From Mesorhizobium sp. ES1-4 (lineage in GTDB: Bacteria > Pseudomonadota > Alphaproteobacteria > Rhizobiales > Rhizobiaceae): a DNA stretch of 64,000 bases. Shown here piece by piece: positions 35,967-44,558 of this stretch (within the stretch, counting starts at the first letter, position 1; every line of letters begins with the position of its first letter). Under the pieces are notes generated by a model. The model searched no databases, was not told the DNA's origin, and saw nothing but the letters and a program-made list of their open reading frames with translations. Position numbers and translations under genes: made by a program. The stretch is taken from positions 186,001 to 250,000 of the forward strand of contig NZ_JAIUGV010000008.1 of assembly GCF_020164745.1 (NCBI RefSeq), written 5' to 3'.

Positions 35967-37036
35967 GTGCCGGGTCGCTCGATGCCGGCCAGCAGATCGA
36001 TCACCGCTTGCGGTGTCACTTCGCCGATGGGCTTGCCGGTGCCGTTGACCACGGCGAATGGTTTGCCGGCGGCAACGATGCTGGCGGAAAAACTCGATAT
36101 CTTGGCCTCCGGCGCCACCGTGCCGCCATGCTCGGCGCTGTCGCAAGCGCGCATCAGGCTGCGCGCCGAAATCACCTTGGCGCGGTCGACGTCGCGGGTG
36201 AACTCGGCGACATAGTCGGTCGCCGGATTGACCACGAGTTCCTCCGGTGTGCCGATCTGTATGACTTCGCCGTCCTTCATGATGGCGATGCGGTCGGCAA
36301 GCCTTATCGCCTCGTCGAAATCATGGGTGATGAAGACGATGGTCTTGTGCAGCATGGTCTGCAGCCGCATCAATTCGTCCTGCATTTCGCGGCGGATCAG
36401 CGGATCGAGCGCGGAGAACGGTTCGTCGAGAAACCAGATCTCGGGCTTGGTGGCGAGGCTGCGGGCGATGCCGACACGCTGCTGCTGGCCGCCCGACAAT
36501 TCGCGCGGATAGAAATGCTCGCGGCCGCCCAGGCTCACGAGCTCGATGACTTCCCGGGCGCGCGCCTCGCGTGTCGAGCGGTCCTGTCCCTGGATGCTGA
36601 GCGGGAAGGCGATGTTGTCGAGCACGTTGAGATGCGGCAGCAGGGCAAAATTCTGGAATACCATGCCCATGCGGTGCCGCCTGAGCTCGATCAGCGCGGC
36701 ATCGGAAATCTTGAGCAGATCCTTGCCTTCGAACTCTACTTTGCCGTGGCTCGGCTCGACCAGCCGCGACATGCAGCGCACCAGCGTCGACTTGCCGGAG
36801 CCCGAAAGTCCCATGATGATGAAGATCTCGCCCTCAAGGATTTCGAGGTCGACGGCGCGCACCGCGCCGACCAAACCCGCGGCGGCTATGTCGGCTGTGC
36901 TGGCCTTGCCGTCGCGCTCGCGGATGAAATTGGCGGCGTCCGCCCCAAACAGTTTCCAGACATTGCGGCAGGCAAGTTTTATCGGGCGGGGATCCTTTCC
37001 CGTCGCGTGCGATGCCTGTTCGATAGCTTCCGTCAT
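35963..37036 (-). CDS. tmoV: TMAO/betaine-type ABC transporter ATP-binding protein
   Basis: 357 residues. Walker A is MGLSGSGKST, the signature is LSGGQQQRVGIA and Walker B is EIWFLDEPFSALD. An unusually placed N-terminal extension (residues 1-55) and a C-terminal CBS-like region match the ProV class. AGAAGGA precedes the start. The gene overlaps the permease gene by 4 bases and follows the binding-protein gene after a hairpin. Confidence 0.88.
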   Translation of the reverse strand: MTEAIEQASHATGKDPRPIKLACRNVWKLFGADAANFIRERDGKASTADIAAAGLVGAVRAVDLEILEGEIFIIMGLSGSGKSTLVRCMSRLVEPSHGKVEFEGKDLLKISDAALIELRRHRMGMVFQNFALLPHLNVLDNIAFPLSIQGQDRSTREARAREVIELVSLGGREHFYPRELSGGQQQRVGIARSLATKPEIWFLDEPFSALDPLIRREMQDELMRLQTMLHKTIVFITHDFDEAIRLADRIAIMKDGEVIQIGTPEELVVNPATDYVAEFTRDVDRAKVISARSLMRACDSAEHGGTVAPEAKISSFSASIVAAGKPFAVVNGTGKPIGEVTPQAVIDLLAGIERPGT

Positions 37037-37069
37037 TCAGTCGTCCTTCTGGAACACTAGGAAGTGAGA

Positions 37070-37089
37070 CCCGGCTGGCACCAGCCGGG
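37070..37089 (-). other. Intercistronic hairpin between tmoX and tmoV
   Basis: Perfect 9-base stem CCCGGCTGG / CCAGCCGGG. There is no T-run on the minus strand. Such stems after a binding-protein gene usually protect its mRNA and lower expression of the downstream genes. Confidence 0.55.
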
Positions 37090-37112
37090 CCTCCCTTTTC
37101 CAGTCGGAGCAA

Positions 37113-38087
37113 TCACTGCGCCCAGGCTTTCCAGTCGGCTTCGTGGGCGGCGATCCAGGCAGCGGCGACATCCTCCGGTGTCTTGCCGTCGAGGTCGATC
37201 TCGCCGCTCATCTTGTTCAATTCGTCGGTGTCGATCGTATAGGCCTTGGCCACCTTGTAGGCGATCGGCCATTTGTCCTTCATGCCATTCCAGGAGTATT
37301 TCCAGATCTCGCCATGCGGCTTGCCGCAGTCGTATTTGGCGTCCGGGTTCACGCCCCATTTCGGGTCGTTGTAGCACTCAGGCGTGTATTCCGGGAACTG
37401 CACCCATTCGCCCTTGTATTTCGCAGGCGCCCAATGCGGCGAGTAGATCCACAGCATGATCGGCGCCTTGCGCTGATAGGCTGAATCGAGTTCGGCGAAC
37501 ATCGCCGCGTCGGTGCCGGCATGGATGACCGTGAAGGGCAGTTTAAGCGCCGCTACGCGTTCGTCGTCAAACCCTTCCCAGGTCACCGGTCCGCCGAGAT
37601 AACGCCCCTTCGGCGCCGTCTCGGCGGTCGAGAACGATGCCGCGCAGGTGGCGTCAAGCAAGGCATGCCAGTCCGGCAAGGTCGGGCACTTTTCCTTCAT
37701 ATATTCGGGAAACCACCATTCTTCCTTGGCTTTCGGGCCGAGCTTGCCGAGCCTTTCGGTCTGGCCAGTGGCGTCGGAGGCCTTCATGGCTTCGCCGGCC
37801 GTGGTGTCCCAGAACTCCAGGCCGACATCGAGGTCGCCGTTGGTGAGGCCGGTGGTCAGGCTGGAGAGATAATCGGCGGTCGGGTATTCGACGGTGTAGC
37901 CGAGCTTTTCCAGGATGCCGCCGAGGATCTTGGCGTTCAGGTTGACGCTCGTCCAGTCGAACAGCGCGATCTTGATCGGGTCGTTGGATTCCGGTGCCGC
38001 TGCCTGCGCTGTTGGCGTCAGGACACTTGCCGCGGCAAGTGCAAAAGCTCCCATCGAGAATTTCGAAATCACACTGCGAAATGGCAT
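37113..38087 (-). CDS. tmoX: TMAO-binding periplasmic protein of ABC transporter
   Basis: 324 residues from an ATG with GGAGAA upstream. A Sec signal peptide ends near AQAAAP (residue 30). The remainder is a type II binding protein of the OpuAC class, rich in Trp (EEWWFPEYM, WIYSPHW, WKYSWNGMKDKW), as expected for an aromatic cage that binds a quaternary or N-oxide nitrogen. Gene order X-V-W matches the known TMAO transporter. Choline or glycine betaine is the alternative ligand. Confidence 0.82.
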   Translation of the reverse strand: MPFRSVISKFSMGAFALAAASVLTPTAQAAAPESNDPIKIALFDWTSVNLNAKILGGILEKLGYTVEYPTADYLSSLTTGLTNGDLDVGLEFWDTTAGEAMKASDATGQTERLGKLGPKAKEEWWFPEYMKEKCPTLPDWHALLDATCAASFSTAETAPKGRYLGGPVTWEGFDDERVAALKLPFTVIHAGTDAAMFAELDSAYQRKAPIMLWIYSPHWAPAKYKGEWVQFPEYTPECYNDPKWGVNPDAKYDCGKPHGEIWKYSWNGMKDKWPIAYKVAKAYTIDTDELNKMSGEIDLDGKTPEDVAAAWIAAHEADWKAWAQ

Positions 38088-38403
38088 TGCTTGGTTCTCC
38101 TTCAAGGTGTGACGGTTACTGGTCGTTCCCTTCTTGCGGCTTTTCTTGATTGTGTTGGAAAGGCAGGCTGTTGCGCAAGGCCGTTTTCGCCATGTCGTGG
38201 GCAAGGCCGACGCAGGCGTGCTGATGCTCGAATTCGATGATGACGCACGCTGCCGAGGCGGCCAGTCTCATGGCCGAGCAACCGCCACGATGGCGATCAT
38301 CCACCGATCAATTGCCAGTCCTGCGGCGCCCTGCAAGGTGCGAGCCATCAAGGTCCCATGATCTCGGCTATGGCCCTGGCAAGCCCCATCTCGCCAGCGA
38401 CAT

Positions 38404-38427
38404 TTTCATAGGATGAAATTATATATA
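38404..38427 (-). promoter_or_regulatory. Candidate operator region of tmoX
   Basis: TTTCAT-AGG-ATGAAA perfect dyad (38404-38418) overlaps TGAAATTATATATA (38414-38427), which shares TGAAATTAT with the tdm and dmmD sites. It lies some 320 bases before the tmoX start, so the leader would be long. Confidence 0.35.
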
Positions 38428-38690
38428 CCAACATTCATCCCGCGCAACGACTAACGCTACATTCGCCCCCTAATTTCAGGCCGCAGGCAAAGCTGGGCCA
38501 CGCCGGCGGGACATGGTTCGCATGTCCGTTTCTTATCTCGCCTATCCCAGCAATCCGGCCTCATCCGACACGCTCGACGTCGCATTGACGGGCTTGCGGA
38601 CCCTGGCAAGGGAATGGACCGGTGATCGGGGGTTTGCCGAAGGCGACCATTCCTTCGGCATGGCCGGCCAGGCGTGATGGATACGGGCCG
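38428..38690. other. Intergenic stretch without a supported gene
   Basis: Between the tmoX promoter region and the end of the ABC ATPase gene. A 54-codon frame (38513-38677, plus strand) starts MVRMSVSYLAYPS but has no SD and no recognised relative. Together with the 317-base leader before tmoX this makes a 600-base gap with no convincing gene. Confidence 0.4.
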
Positions 38691-40739
38691 CTACGCCGGC
38701 ACGGCTGCGACCGCCGCCGGTTTTTGCAATCGCCTCAGTTCCGCATAGGGGATGTGGCAGCGGATCGAGTGTCCTGGCTGCGCCTCGGCCAATGGCGGCT
38801 CCTGCTGCTCGCAGATGGGGCCGATCTTGCGCGGGCAGCGCGTGTGGAAGACGCAGCCCGAGGGTGGGTTGGTGGCGCTGGGGATTTCGCCGTCGAGCCG
38901 AATGCGCGCCGTCTCGGTCTGGTCGAGCTTTGGCACGGCCGACAGCAGTGCTTCGGTGTAGGGGTGATGCGGGCCGGAGAAGACGTCTTCCGATGGCCCG
39001 AGTTCCATGATGCGGCCGAGATAGAGCACGGCGATCTTGTCCGAGAGGTAACGCACCACGCCGAGATCGTGCGAGATGAAGATGTAGCTGACGTCTTCCT
39101 TGGCCTGCAGGTCGGCGAGCAGATTGAGGATCGCCGCCTGGACGGAGACGTCGAGCGCGGAGGTCGGCTCGTCGCAGACCACGATGCGCGGATCGCCAGC
39201 GAAGGCGCGTGCGATGGCGACGCGCTGCTTCAATCCGCCCGAGAGCTGGCGCGGCTTGACGGCCAGATGCCGATCGGTCAGCCGCACGGAGCGGACGAGA
39301 TCGTTGAGGCGCGCCTCCAGTGCGGCGCCCCTCAAGCCCGCCAGCCGCTTCAGCGCGCGACCGATCAGGTGGCGGATCGAATGCGAGCGGTTCAGTGCGG
39401 AGTCCGGGTTCTGGAAGACGATCTGCATCGCCTTGACCTGGTCGTCGCCGCGGTTCTCCAGCTTCGGCGCCAGCGCCTTGCCCTCGAGTTCGATGGTGCC
39501 GCCCTCATCGGGTGGCACGAGCCCGAGCAGCAGCCTGGCGAAGGTGGTTTTGCCCGAGCCGGATTCGCCGACCAGGCCGAGCGTTTCACCGGGCCTTAGA
39601 TCGAGCGACACGTCCTTGACGGCGCGCAAGGCATGGCCATGGCTGGCATAGGTCTTGTTCAGCCCGGCGACGCGCAGCACCGGTGCCGCTGCCGGCTTCG
39701 GCGCGGGCGCCACGTCGGCGGGCGTCGCGCGCGGCAGGGCCTGCGCCTTGTCGTGATGGAAGCAACGCGACAGGCGCCTGCCTCGCTCGTCGCCCAGATC
39801 ATAAAGCGGCGGCAATTCGGTGCGGCAGCGATCGTCGGCGAGCGCGCAGCGGTCGGCGAAGGCGCAGCCTTTGACGATGGCGCCGATGCCGGGCAAGAAA
39901 CCCGGTATAGTGTCGAGCCGGCCCTGGTCCTTGCGCTGGCCGCCGCGCGGCAGGCAGCGCAGCAGCGCCACCGTATAGGGATGGCGCGGATCGTTGAAGA
40001 CGACCTCCGTCGGTCCTTCCTCGACCAGCATGCCGGCATAGAGCACGCCGACCCGGTCGCACATGTTGGAGACGACGGCGAGGTTGTGGCTGATGAACAG
40101 GATCGAGGCCGACAATTCCTGCCGGAGCTGCGCGATCAGGTCGAGCACCTCGGCCTCGACCGTCGCGTCGAGCCCGGTGGTCGGCTCGTCGAGGATCAGC
40201 ATCGAGGGATCGTTGGCCAGTGCCATGGCGATCGCGACGCGCTGCTGCATGCCGCCGGAGAGCTGGTGCGGATAGCGTTGCATGACGCTTGGCGGATCGG
40301 AGATGCGCACCCGGTTCAGCATGGCGATGGCGCGATCGGTGGCTGCCTGTCCGGAAACGCCGGCAAGTTCGAAAATCTCGGTCAATTGCCGACCGATGCG
40401 GATCGACGGGTTCAGCGCCTTGCCCGGATCCTGATAGACCATGGAGACGCTTTCGGCGCGCGCACGCCTGAGCGCCTCGGCGTCGAGCTTCATCACATCC
40501 TTGCCGTCGAGCGAGATCGCGCCACCCGTTATCGAACCGTTGCGCGGGAGATAGCGAACCACGGTGAGCGCCACGGTCGACTTGCCGCAGCCGGATTCTC
40601 CGACCAGGCCGTATGCCTCACCCTGGCCGATGGTGAGGCTGAGGTTGCGCAGCACCGCGCGATTGCGGCCGGCGACCCGGTAGGCGACCGACAGGTCCTT
40701 GATCTCAAGCGCGTTTTTTGCTTTCGCGTCCTCAGTCAT
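38691..40739 (-). CDS. Fused dipeptide/opine-type ABC transporter ATPase (DppD-DppF fusion)
   Basis: 682 residues with two ATPase domains. The first has LVGESGCGKST and LSGGMQQRVAIA; the second has LVGESGSGKTT and LSGGLKQRVAIA. Each is followed by the oligopeptide-transporter C-terminal cysteine motif (CAFADRCALADDRC and CVFHTRCPRKIGPIC). It powers import by the two permeases encoded upstream. The start overlaps the previous gene by 8 bases. Fusion of the usual two ATPases in one chain is common in rhizobia. Confidence 0.9.
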   Translation of the reverse strand: MTEDAKAKNALEIKDLSVAYRVAGRNRAVLRNLSLTIGQGEAYGLVGESGCGKSTVALTVVRYLPRNGSITGGAISLDGKDVMKLDAEALRRARAESVSMVYQDPGKALNPSIRIGRQLTEIFELAGVSGQAATDRAIAMLNRVRISDPPSVMQRYPHQLSGGMQQRVAIAMALANDPSMLILDEPTTGLDATVEAEVLDLIAQLRQELSASILFISHNLAVVSNMCDRVGVLYAGMLVEEGPTEVVFNDPRHPYTVALLRCLPRGGQRKDQGRLDTIPGFLPGIGAIVKGCAFADRCALADDRCRTELPPLYDLGDERGRRLSRCFHHDKAQALPRATPADVAPAPKPAAAPVLRVAGLNKTYASHGHALRAVKDVSLDLRPGETLGLVGESGSGKTTFARLLLGLVPPDEGGTIELEGKALAPKLENRGDDQVKAMQIVFQNPDSALNRSHSIRHLIGRALKRLAGLRGAALEARLNDLVRSVRLTDRHLAVKPRQLSGGLKQRVAIARAFAGDPRIVVCDEPTSALDVSVQAAILNLLADLQAKEDVSYIFISHDLGVVRYLSDKIAVLYLGRIMELGPSEDVFSGPHHPYTEALLSAVPKLDQTETARIRLDGEIPSATNPPSGCVFHTRCPRKIGPICEQQEPPLAEAQPGHSIRCHIPYAELRRLQKPAAVAAVPA

Positions 40740-41610
40740 TGAAGGCCCCATGCACACCGTCGGCGGCCAGGTTGACGCCAATCACCAGCGAGGCGATGGC
40801 AAGCGCGTCGAACAGCACGGTCCACCAGAAGCCACCGCCGATCATGCCGTAATTGCTGGAGATCGAGAGCCCCCAGTCGGGTGACGGCGGCTGGATGCCA
40901 AAGCCCATGAAGGAGAGCGTGGCCACGGCGAAGATCGCGTAGCCCAGCCGCACCGTGGTCTCGACCAGAATCGGCGGGATGATGTTCGGCAGGATCTCGA
41001 CGAACATCGTGTAGAGCGCGCTCTCATGCCTGAGCTGTGCCGCCGCGACGTAATCGAGTTCACGCTCGGCCAGCACCGCCGAGCGCACGGTGCGCGCGAT
41101 GATCGGCGCGAAGCTCAGGCCGATGACGATGATGACTGTGGTCTTTGAGGTGCCGAGCGCGACGATGGCGAGCAATGCCACGATGACCACCGGGATGGCC
41201 ATGAAGGCTTCCAGGATGCGGCTGACGACGTCGTCGACGATGCCTCGGAAATAGCCGGTGAGCAGGCCGAGCGCGGTCCCGGCGACCGTCGCCAGCAAGG
41301 TCGCCAGTGGGGCGACCGTCAGGATATCGCGCGAGCCGACGATGACGCGCGAGAACACGTCGCGGCCGATCTGGTCGGTGCCGAACCAGTGATCACGCGA
41401 AGGTGGCGCCAGCGCGTTGATGATGTCGTCGGCGAGTGGATCGTAGGGGACGAAGTGCTCGCCAAACAGCGCGCAGACTACCCAGAACAGCACGATGGCG
41501 ATGCCGACAAGGAACGTTCGCGAGCGCATCAGGGAGAAAAAGACTTCGGCCAGCGGGCCACGCCGGCGCGTATCGTCCTGTGGCGGAGAGGTGGTCTGGA
41601 CGACGCTCAT
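40732..41610 (-). CDS. Dipeptide/opine-type ABC transporter permease (DppC-like)
   Basis: 292 residues, about six membrane segments, with the DppC N-terminal pattern (PYDPLADDIINALAPPSRDHWFGTD, in part) and the loop EASAAQL-like VAAAQLRHESALY. The start at 41610 overlaps the upstream permease by 4 bases (ATGA). It forms the channel with the DppB-like protein. Confidence 0.9.
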   Translation of the reverse strand: MSVVQTTSPPQDDTRRRGPLAEVFFSLMRSRTFLVGIAIVLFWVVCALFGEHFVPYDPLADDIINALAPPSRDHWFGTDQIGRDVFSRVIVGSRDILTVAPLATLLATVAGTALGLLTGYFRGIVDDVVSRILEAFMAIPVVIVALLAIVALGTSKTTVIIVIGLSFAPIIARTVRSAVLAERELDYVAAAQLRHESALYTMFVEILPNIIPPILVETTVRLGYAIFAVATLSFMGFGIQPPSPDWGLSISSNYGMIGGGFWWTVLFDALAIASLVIGVNLAADGVHGAFND

Positions 41611-42521
41611 TGGTCTGACCCCAGGCGGATGCGCGGATTGAGCGCGGAATAGAGGAAATCCGCGATCAATGTCGCCACGGCATAGACGATGCCGATGGTG
41701 AGGATGCCGGATTCCAGCATCGGAAAATCCTTGCCGCGCGCGGCGGTGAAGATCAGCGAGCCGATGCCCTGGTAGCGGAACAGCGTCTCGATCACGACCA
41801 GGCCGCCGATGAGATAACCGGTCTGGGTGGCAATGACGGTGATGGTCGGCAAGAGCGCATTGCGCAGTACGTGGCGCCAGATCACCGTGCGCCAAGGCAG
41901 CCCTTTCAGCACGGCGGTCCGCGTGTAATCGGAATCGAGCGCCTCGATCATGCCCGAGCGCGCCATGCGCGCGATGTAGCCGAACAGCACCAGGAACAGC
42001 GGCAGTGCCGGCAGTATCAGGTAATAGAGCTGGGTGAAGAAGCCGGCGTCCTTGGGCCATGCCGCCGAGATCGGCAGCCAGCGCAGCCATACGCCGAAGA
42101 TCAGGATCAGGATGATGCCGGTGACGAACTCGGGCAGCACCGTCACCGACAGGCCGCCAAGGCTGATGATGCGGTCGAGCGGGCGGTTGAGGTTGAGCGC
42201 GGCAATAACGCCGCCGAGAATGCCGATCGGAACGACCAGGACAAAAGCCACGGCCGCCAGCTTCATCGAATTGCCGAGCGCATCGATGACGAAGGGCGCC
42301 ACCGGCGAGCGGAAGATGTAGGAGGTGCCCATGTCGCCTTGCACGAAGTTGGAGATCCAGCTCCAGTACTGGGTGAGCAGCGGGCGATCGACGCCGAGCG
42401 TGTGATTGAGCGCGTCGACCGCGCGCTGGTCGGCGAAAGGACCCAGGATCGCGCGGCCGACATTGCCGGGCAGGACCTGGCCGCCCAGGAACACCATCAC
42501 GCTCAGCAGGAACAGCGTCAC
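41607..42521 (-). CDS. Dipeptide/opine-type ABC transporter permease (DppB-like), start uncertain
   Basis: 304 residues if the GTG at 42521 is used, but that codon has no SD and would cut into the first membrane helix. The frame stays open upstream and encodes ILSFFARRISLSL, the usual DppB N-terminus. The only well-placed SD (AGGGAG) is eight bases before an ATT codon at 42560. A rare ATT start is therefore possible. The core has the family loop (YTRTAVLKGLPWRTV) and six membrane helices. Confidence 0.85.
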   Translation of the reverse strand: MTLFLLSVMVFLGGQVLPGNVGRAILGPFADQRAVDALNHTLGVDRPLLTQYWSWISNFVQGDMGTSYIFRSPVAPFVIDALGNSMKLAAVAFVLVVPIGILGGVIAALNLNRPLDRIISLGGLSVTVLPEFVTGIILILIFGVWLRWLPISAAWPKDAGFFTQLYYLILPALPLFLVLFGYIARMARSGMIEALDSDYTRTAVLKGLPWRTVIWRHVLRNALLPTITVIATQTGYLIGGLVVIETLFRYQGIGSLIFTAARGKDFPMLESGILTIGIVYAVATLIADFLYSALNPRIRLGSDQ

Positions 42522-42580
42522 CAGTGACAGCGAGATACGCCGGGCAAAGAAGGAGAGAATGGCTAAAACTCCCTATGGAA

Positions 42581-42602
42581 CCAGCCCCCTTGCGGGAGCT
42601 GG
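42581..42602 (-). other. Intercistronic hairpin after the substrate-binding protein gene
   Basis: CCAGCCCCC-TTGC-GGGAGCTGG, nine pairs with one mismatch. It lies between the binding-protein stop and the permease, without a T-run. A role in unequal expression is likely. Confidence 0.45.
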
Positions 42603-42630
42603 CTGTTAAAGGATTGGCTTCCCTTTTTGC

Positions 42631-44295
42631 TCAGGCCTTCGACGCCTTTTCGAGGAACAGCTGCGACATGGCTGTCGGCTGCACGCCGGCCACGCCCTTC
42701 ACCGTCGCCGTCAGGTAGTCGTAGAAATAGCCGAAGATGACAGGCGTTTCCTCGAGCAGCAGCTTCTGGATCTTGCCCGCAGTCGCCTTCTGCGCTTCGA
42801 GGTCGAGCGCTGCGATGTAGCTGGCCGCCAGCGTGTCGTAGTCCTTGTTCTTGAAGTGCGCCGCGTTCCAGGTGCCGTCGCTCTTCAGTGGCGCCGCGAG
42901 ATAGACATTCGGTACGCCGCGGTGACCGTAGTCGGTGATGCCCATCACCGAATCCAGCCAGTTTGATTTGCCGAACACCGCGTCTCCGTAATAGGCGCCC
43001 TGGTCGAGGATGTTGAGATCGAGTTCGACGCCGATTTCCTTGACCCAGTTCTGGATGAGCTGGGCATATTCAGGGATTTCGAGGTAGCGTTCGGTGGTCA
43101 GCGTTATCTTGAAGCCCTTGCCGGCGCCGGCTGCTTCCATCAGTTGCTTGGCCTGCGTGATGTCCTGCTTGCGCTGTGGCACGCTGGCATCGGTCGAAGG
43201 ATAGACAGGGGCGAACGGGCTGTCATTGCCGAGCGCCGAGCGTCCCTTCATCAGACCGGCCACGAGCTTGTCTCGATCGAGGCAGAGCGCGATGGCGCGG
43301 CGTACGCGCGCGTCCTTCAACGGGCCGTCGTCGCAGCGCATATGCAATTGCTGGTGCGCCGACGACTTCAAACTGATGATTTCGAAGTTCGGATCGTTGA
43401 GCAGCGCCACGCCCGCCAGCACCGGCATCTGGTTGATGATGTCGACCTGACCGCCTTGCAGCGCCAGGATCATCGGCTGCACATCGGTGAAGAACGTGAA
43501 TTCGGTGCGTTCCGGCAGGGCTTTTTCGCCCCAATAGTCCTCATTGCGGACAAAGGAAGCTCCGACCTTCGGCGTGTATTTCTCGATCTTGAAAGGCCCT
43601 GTGCCGTCGAAGCTCTTTTCGTAGTCGCCCTTGTAGCTCGCCGGGATGATGACGGCGTTGTAGTTGTCGGACGAGACCATGTAGGGGAAGTTGCCGTTCG
43701 GGGCGTCGAGGTGGAATTCCACCGTATAGTCGTCGACCTTCTTGGTGGCGCCCTTCTGCAGGATGCCGGTGAACACCGACAGCGCATTGGATGAATTCGC
43801 CGGGTCGGCAAGGCGGTCGATGCTGGCCACCACGTCGTCGGCCTTCATCTCGCCGCCGCTGTGGAATTTGACGCCCTTGCGCAGCTTGAAGGTCCACACC
43901 GTACCGTTGTCGTTCGGCTTCCAGCTCTCGGCAAGAGCGGGCTGCAGCACGAGGTCGGGGCCGTCGACACAGAGAAACTCGGCGACCTGCTGCATGACCA
44001 CAAGGCCGCCGGCGTCGGCAATGGTGACCGGGTCGATCGTAGCCGCCGGCACGCTGCTGGCAACGCGGATGGTGGCGCCAGCCGCGCCAGCGGCGCGGGC
44101 AAGCGATGGCATGCCGCCGAAGCCGGCGGCCGTGGTGATGCCGCCCAGCAGCGGCAGCGACAGGCCGAGCAGGCTGCCATGCCGGATGAAGTCGCGGCGG
44201 CTGACGCGGCCGTCGACGAGACCGTCGATCAGGTGATTTTCGAGCGGCGAACGGCTGCGCCGGATAAGGTCGAGAATGCGATAGTTCTTGCTCAT
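42631..44295 (-). CDS. ABC transporter substrate-binding protein, family 5 (peptide/opine type), Tat-exported
   Basis: 554 residues. The N-terminus has a twin-arginine motif (SRRDFIRHG near residue 32) followed by a hydrophobic stretch, so it is probably exported folded by Tat. The mature part is a family 5 solute-binding protein (ESWKPNDNGTVWTFKLRKGVKFHSG, shown in part; DGTGPFKIEKYTP). The ligand may be a peptide, opine or other modified amino acid. It is the first gene of the transporter, 263 bases after the enolase-superfamily pair. Confidence 0.88.
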   Translation of the reverse strand: MSKNYRILDLIRRSRSPLENHLIDGLVDGRVSRRDFIRHGSLLGLSLPLLGGITTAAGFGGMPSLARAAGAAGATIRVASSVPAATIDPVTIADAGGLVVMQQVAEFLCVDGPDLVLQPALAESWKPNDNGTVWTFKLRKGVKFHSGGEMKADDVVASIDRLADPANSSNALSVFTGILQKGATKKVDDYTVEFHLDAPNGNFPYMVSSDNYNAVIIPASYKGDYEKSFDGTGPFKIEKYTPKVGASFVRNEDYWGEKALPERTEFTFFTDVQPMILALQGGQVDIINQMPVLAGVALLNDPNFEIISLKSSAHQQLHMRCDDGPLKDARVRRAIALCLDRDKLVAGLMKGRSALGNDSPFAPVYPSTDASVPQRKQDITQAKQLMEAAGAGKGFKITLTTERYLEIPEYAQLIQNWVKEIGVELDLNILDQGAYYGDAVFGKSNWLDSVMGITDYGHRGVPNVYLAAPLKSDGTWNAAHFKNKDYDTLAASYIAALDLEAQKATAGKIQKLLLEETPVIFGYFYDYLTATVKGVAGVQPTAMSQLFLEKASKA

Positions 44296-44558
44296 GGGTT
44301 TAACCCTTTCCCCTGTTTCTTATGATTGACGAATGCGTTTTCAGTTGACGAAAGTCCGTGGAGTTCTCCTGTCCCGGCCTTCAAGGGTGTCAGTCGATTG
44401 GGACTGTAGCATGCGGTTTTCCCTGGTCCATCCGATCCTTGCGGCGCCGCGGTCAGATTTTCTTGAAGGATGCTTCCATCGACCGGTCCTGCAGCCGCCC
44501 ATCCGATCGCGGCGGCCGATTCTTGTTCTTGAATACGTCTCCTTTCCCGTGACGTTCT

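Noticed and set aside
34230..36215. 661-codon frame antisense to the tmoW permease
   Set aside because: No recognisable domain; the permease on the other strand is intact.
38116..38361. Overlapping 62- and 75-codon frames upstream of tmoX
   Set aside because: No SD, no motif, and they overlap each other on opposite strands in the tmoX leader.
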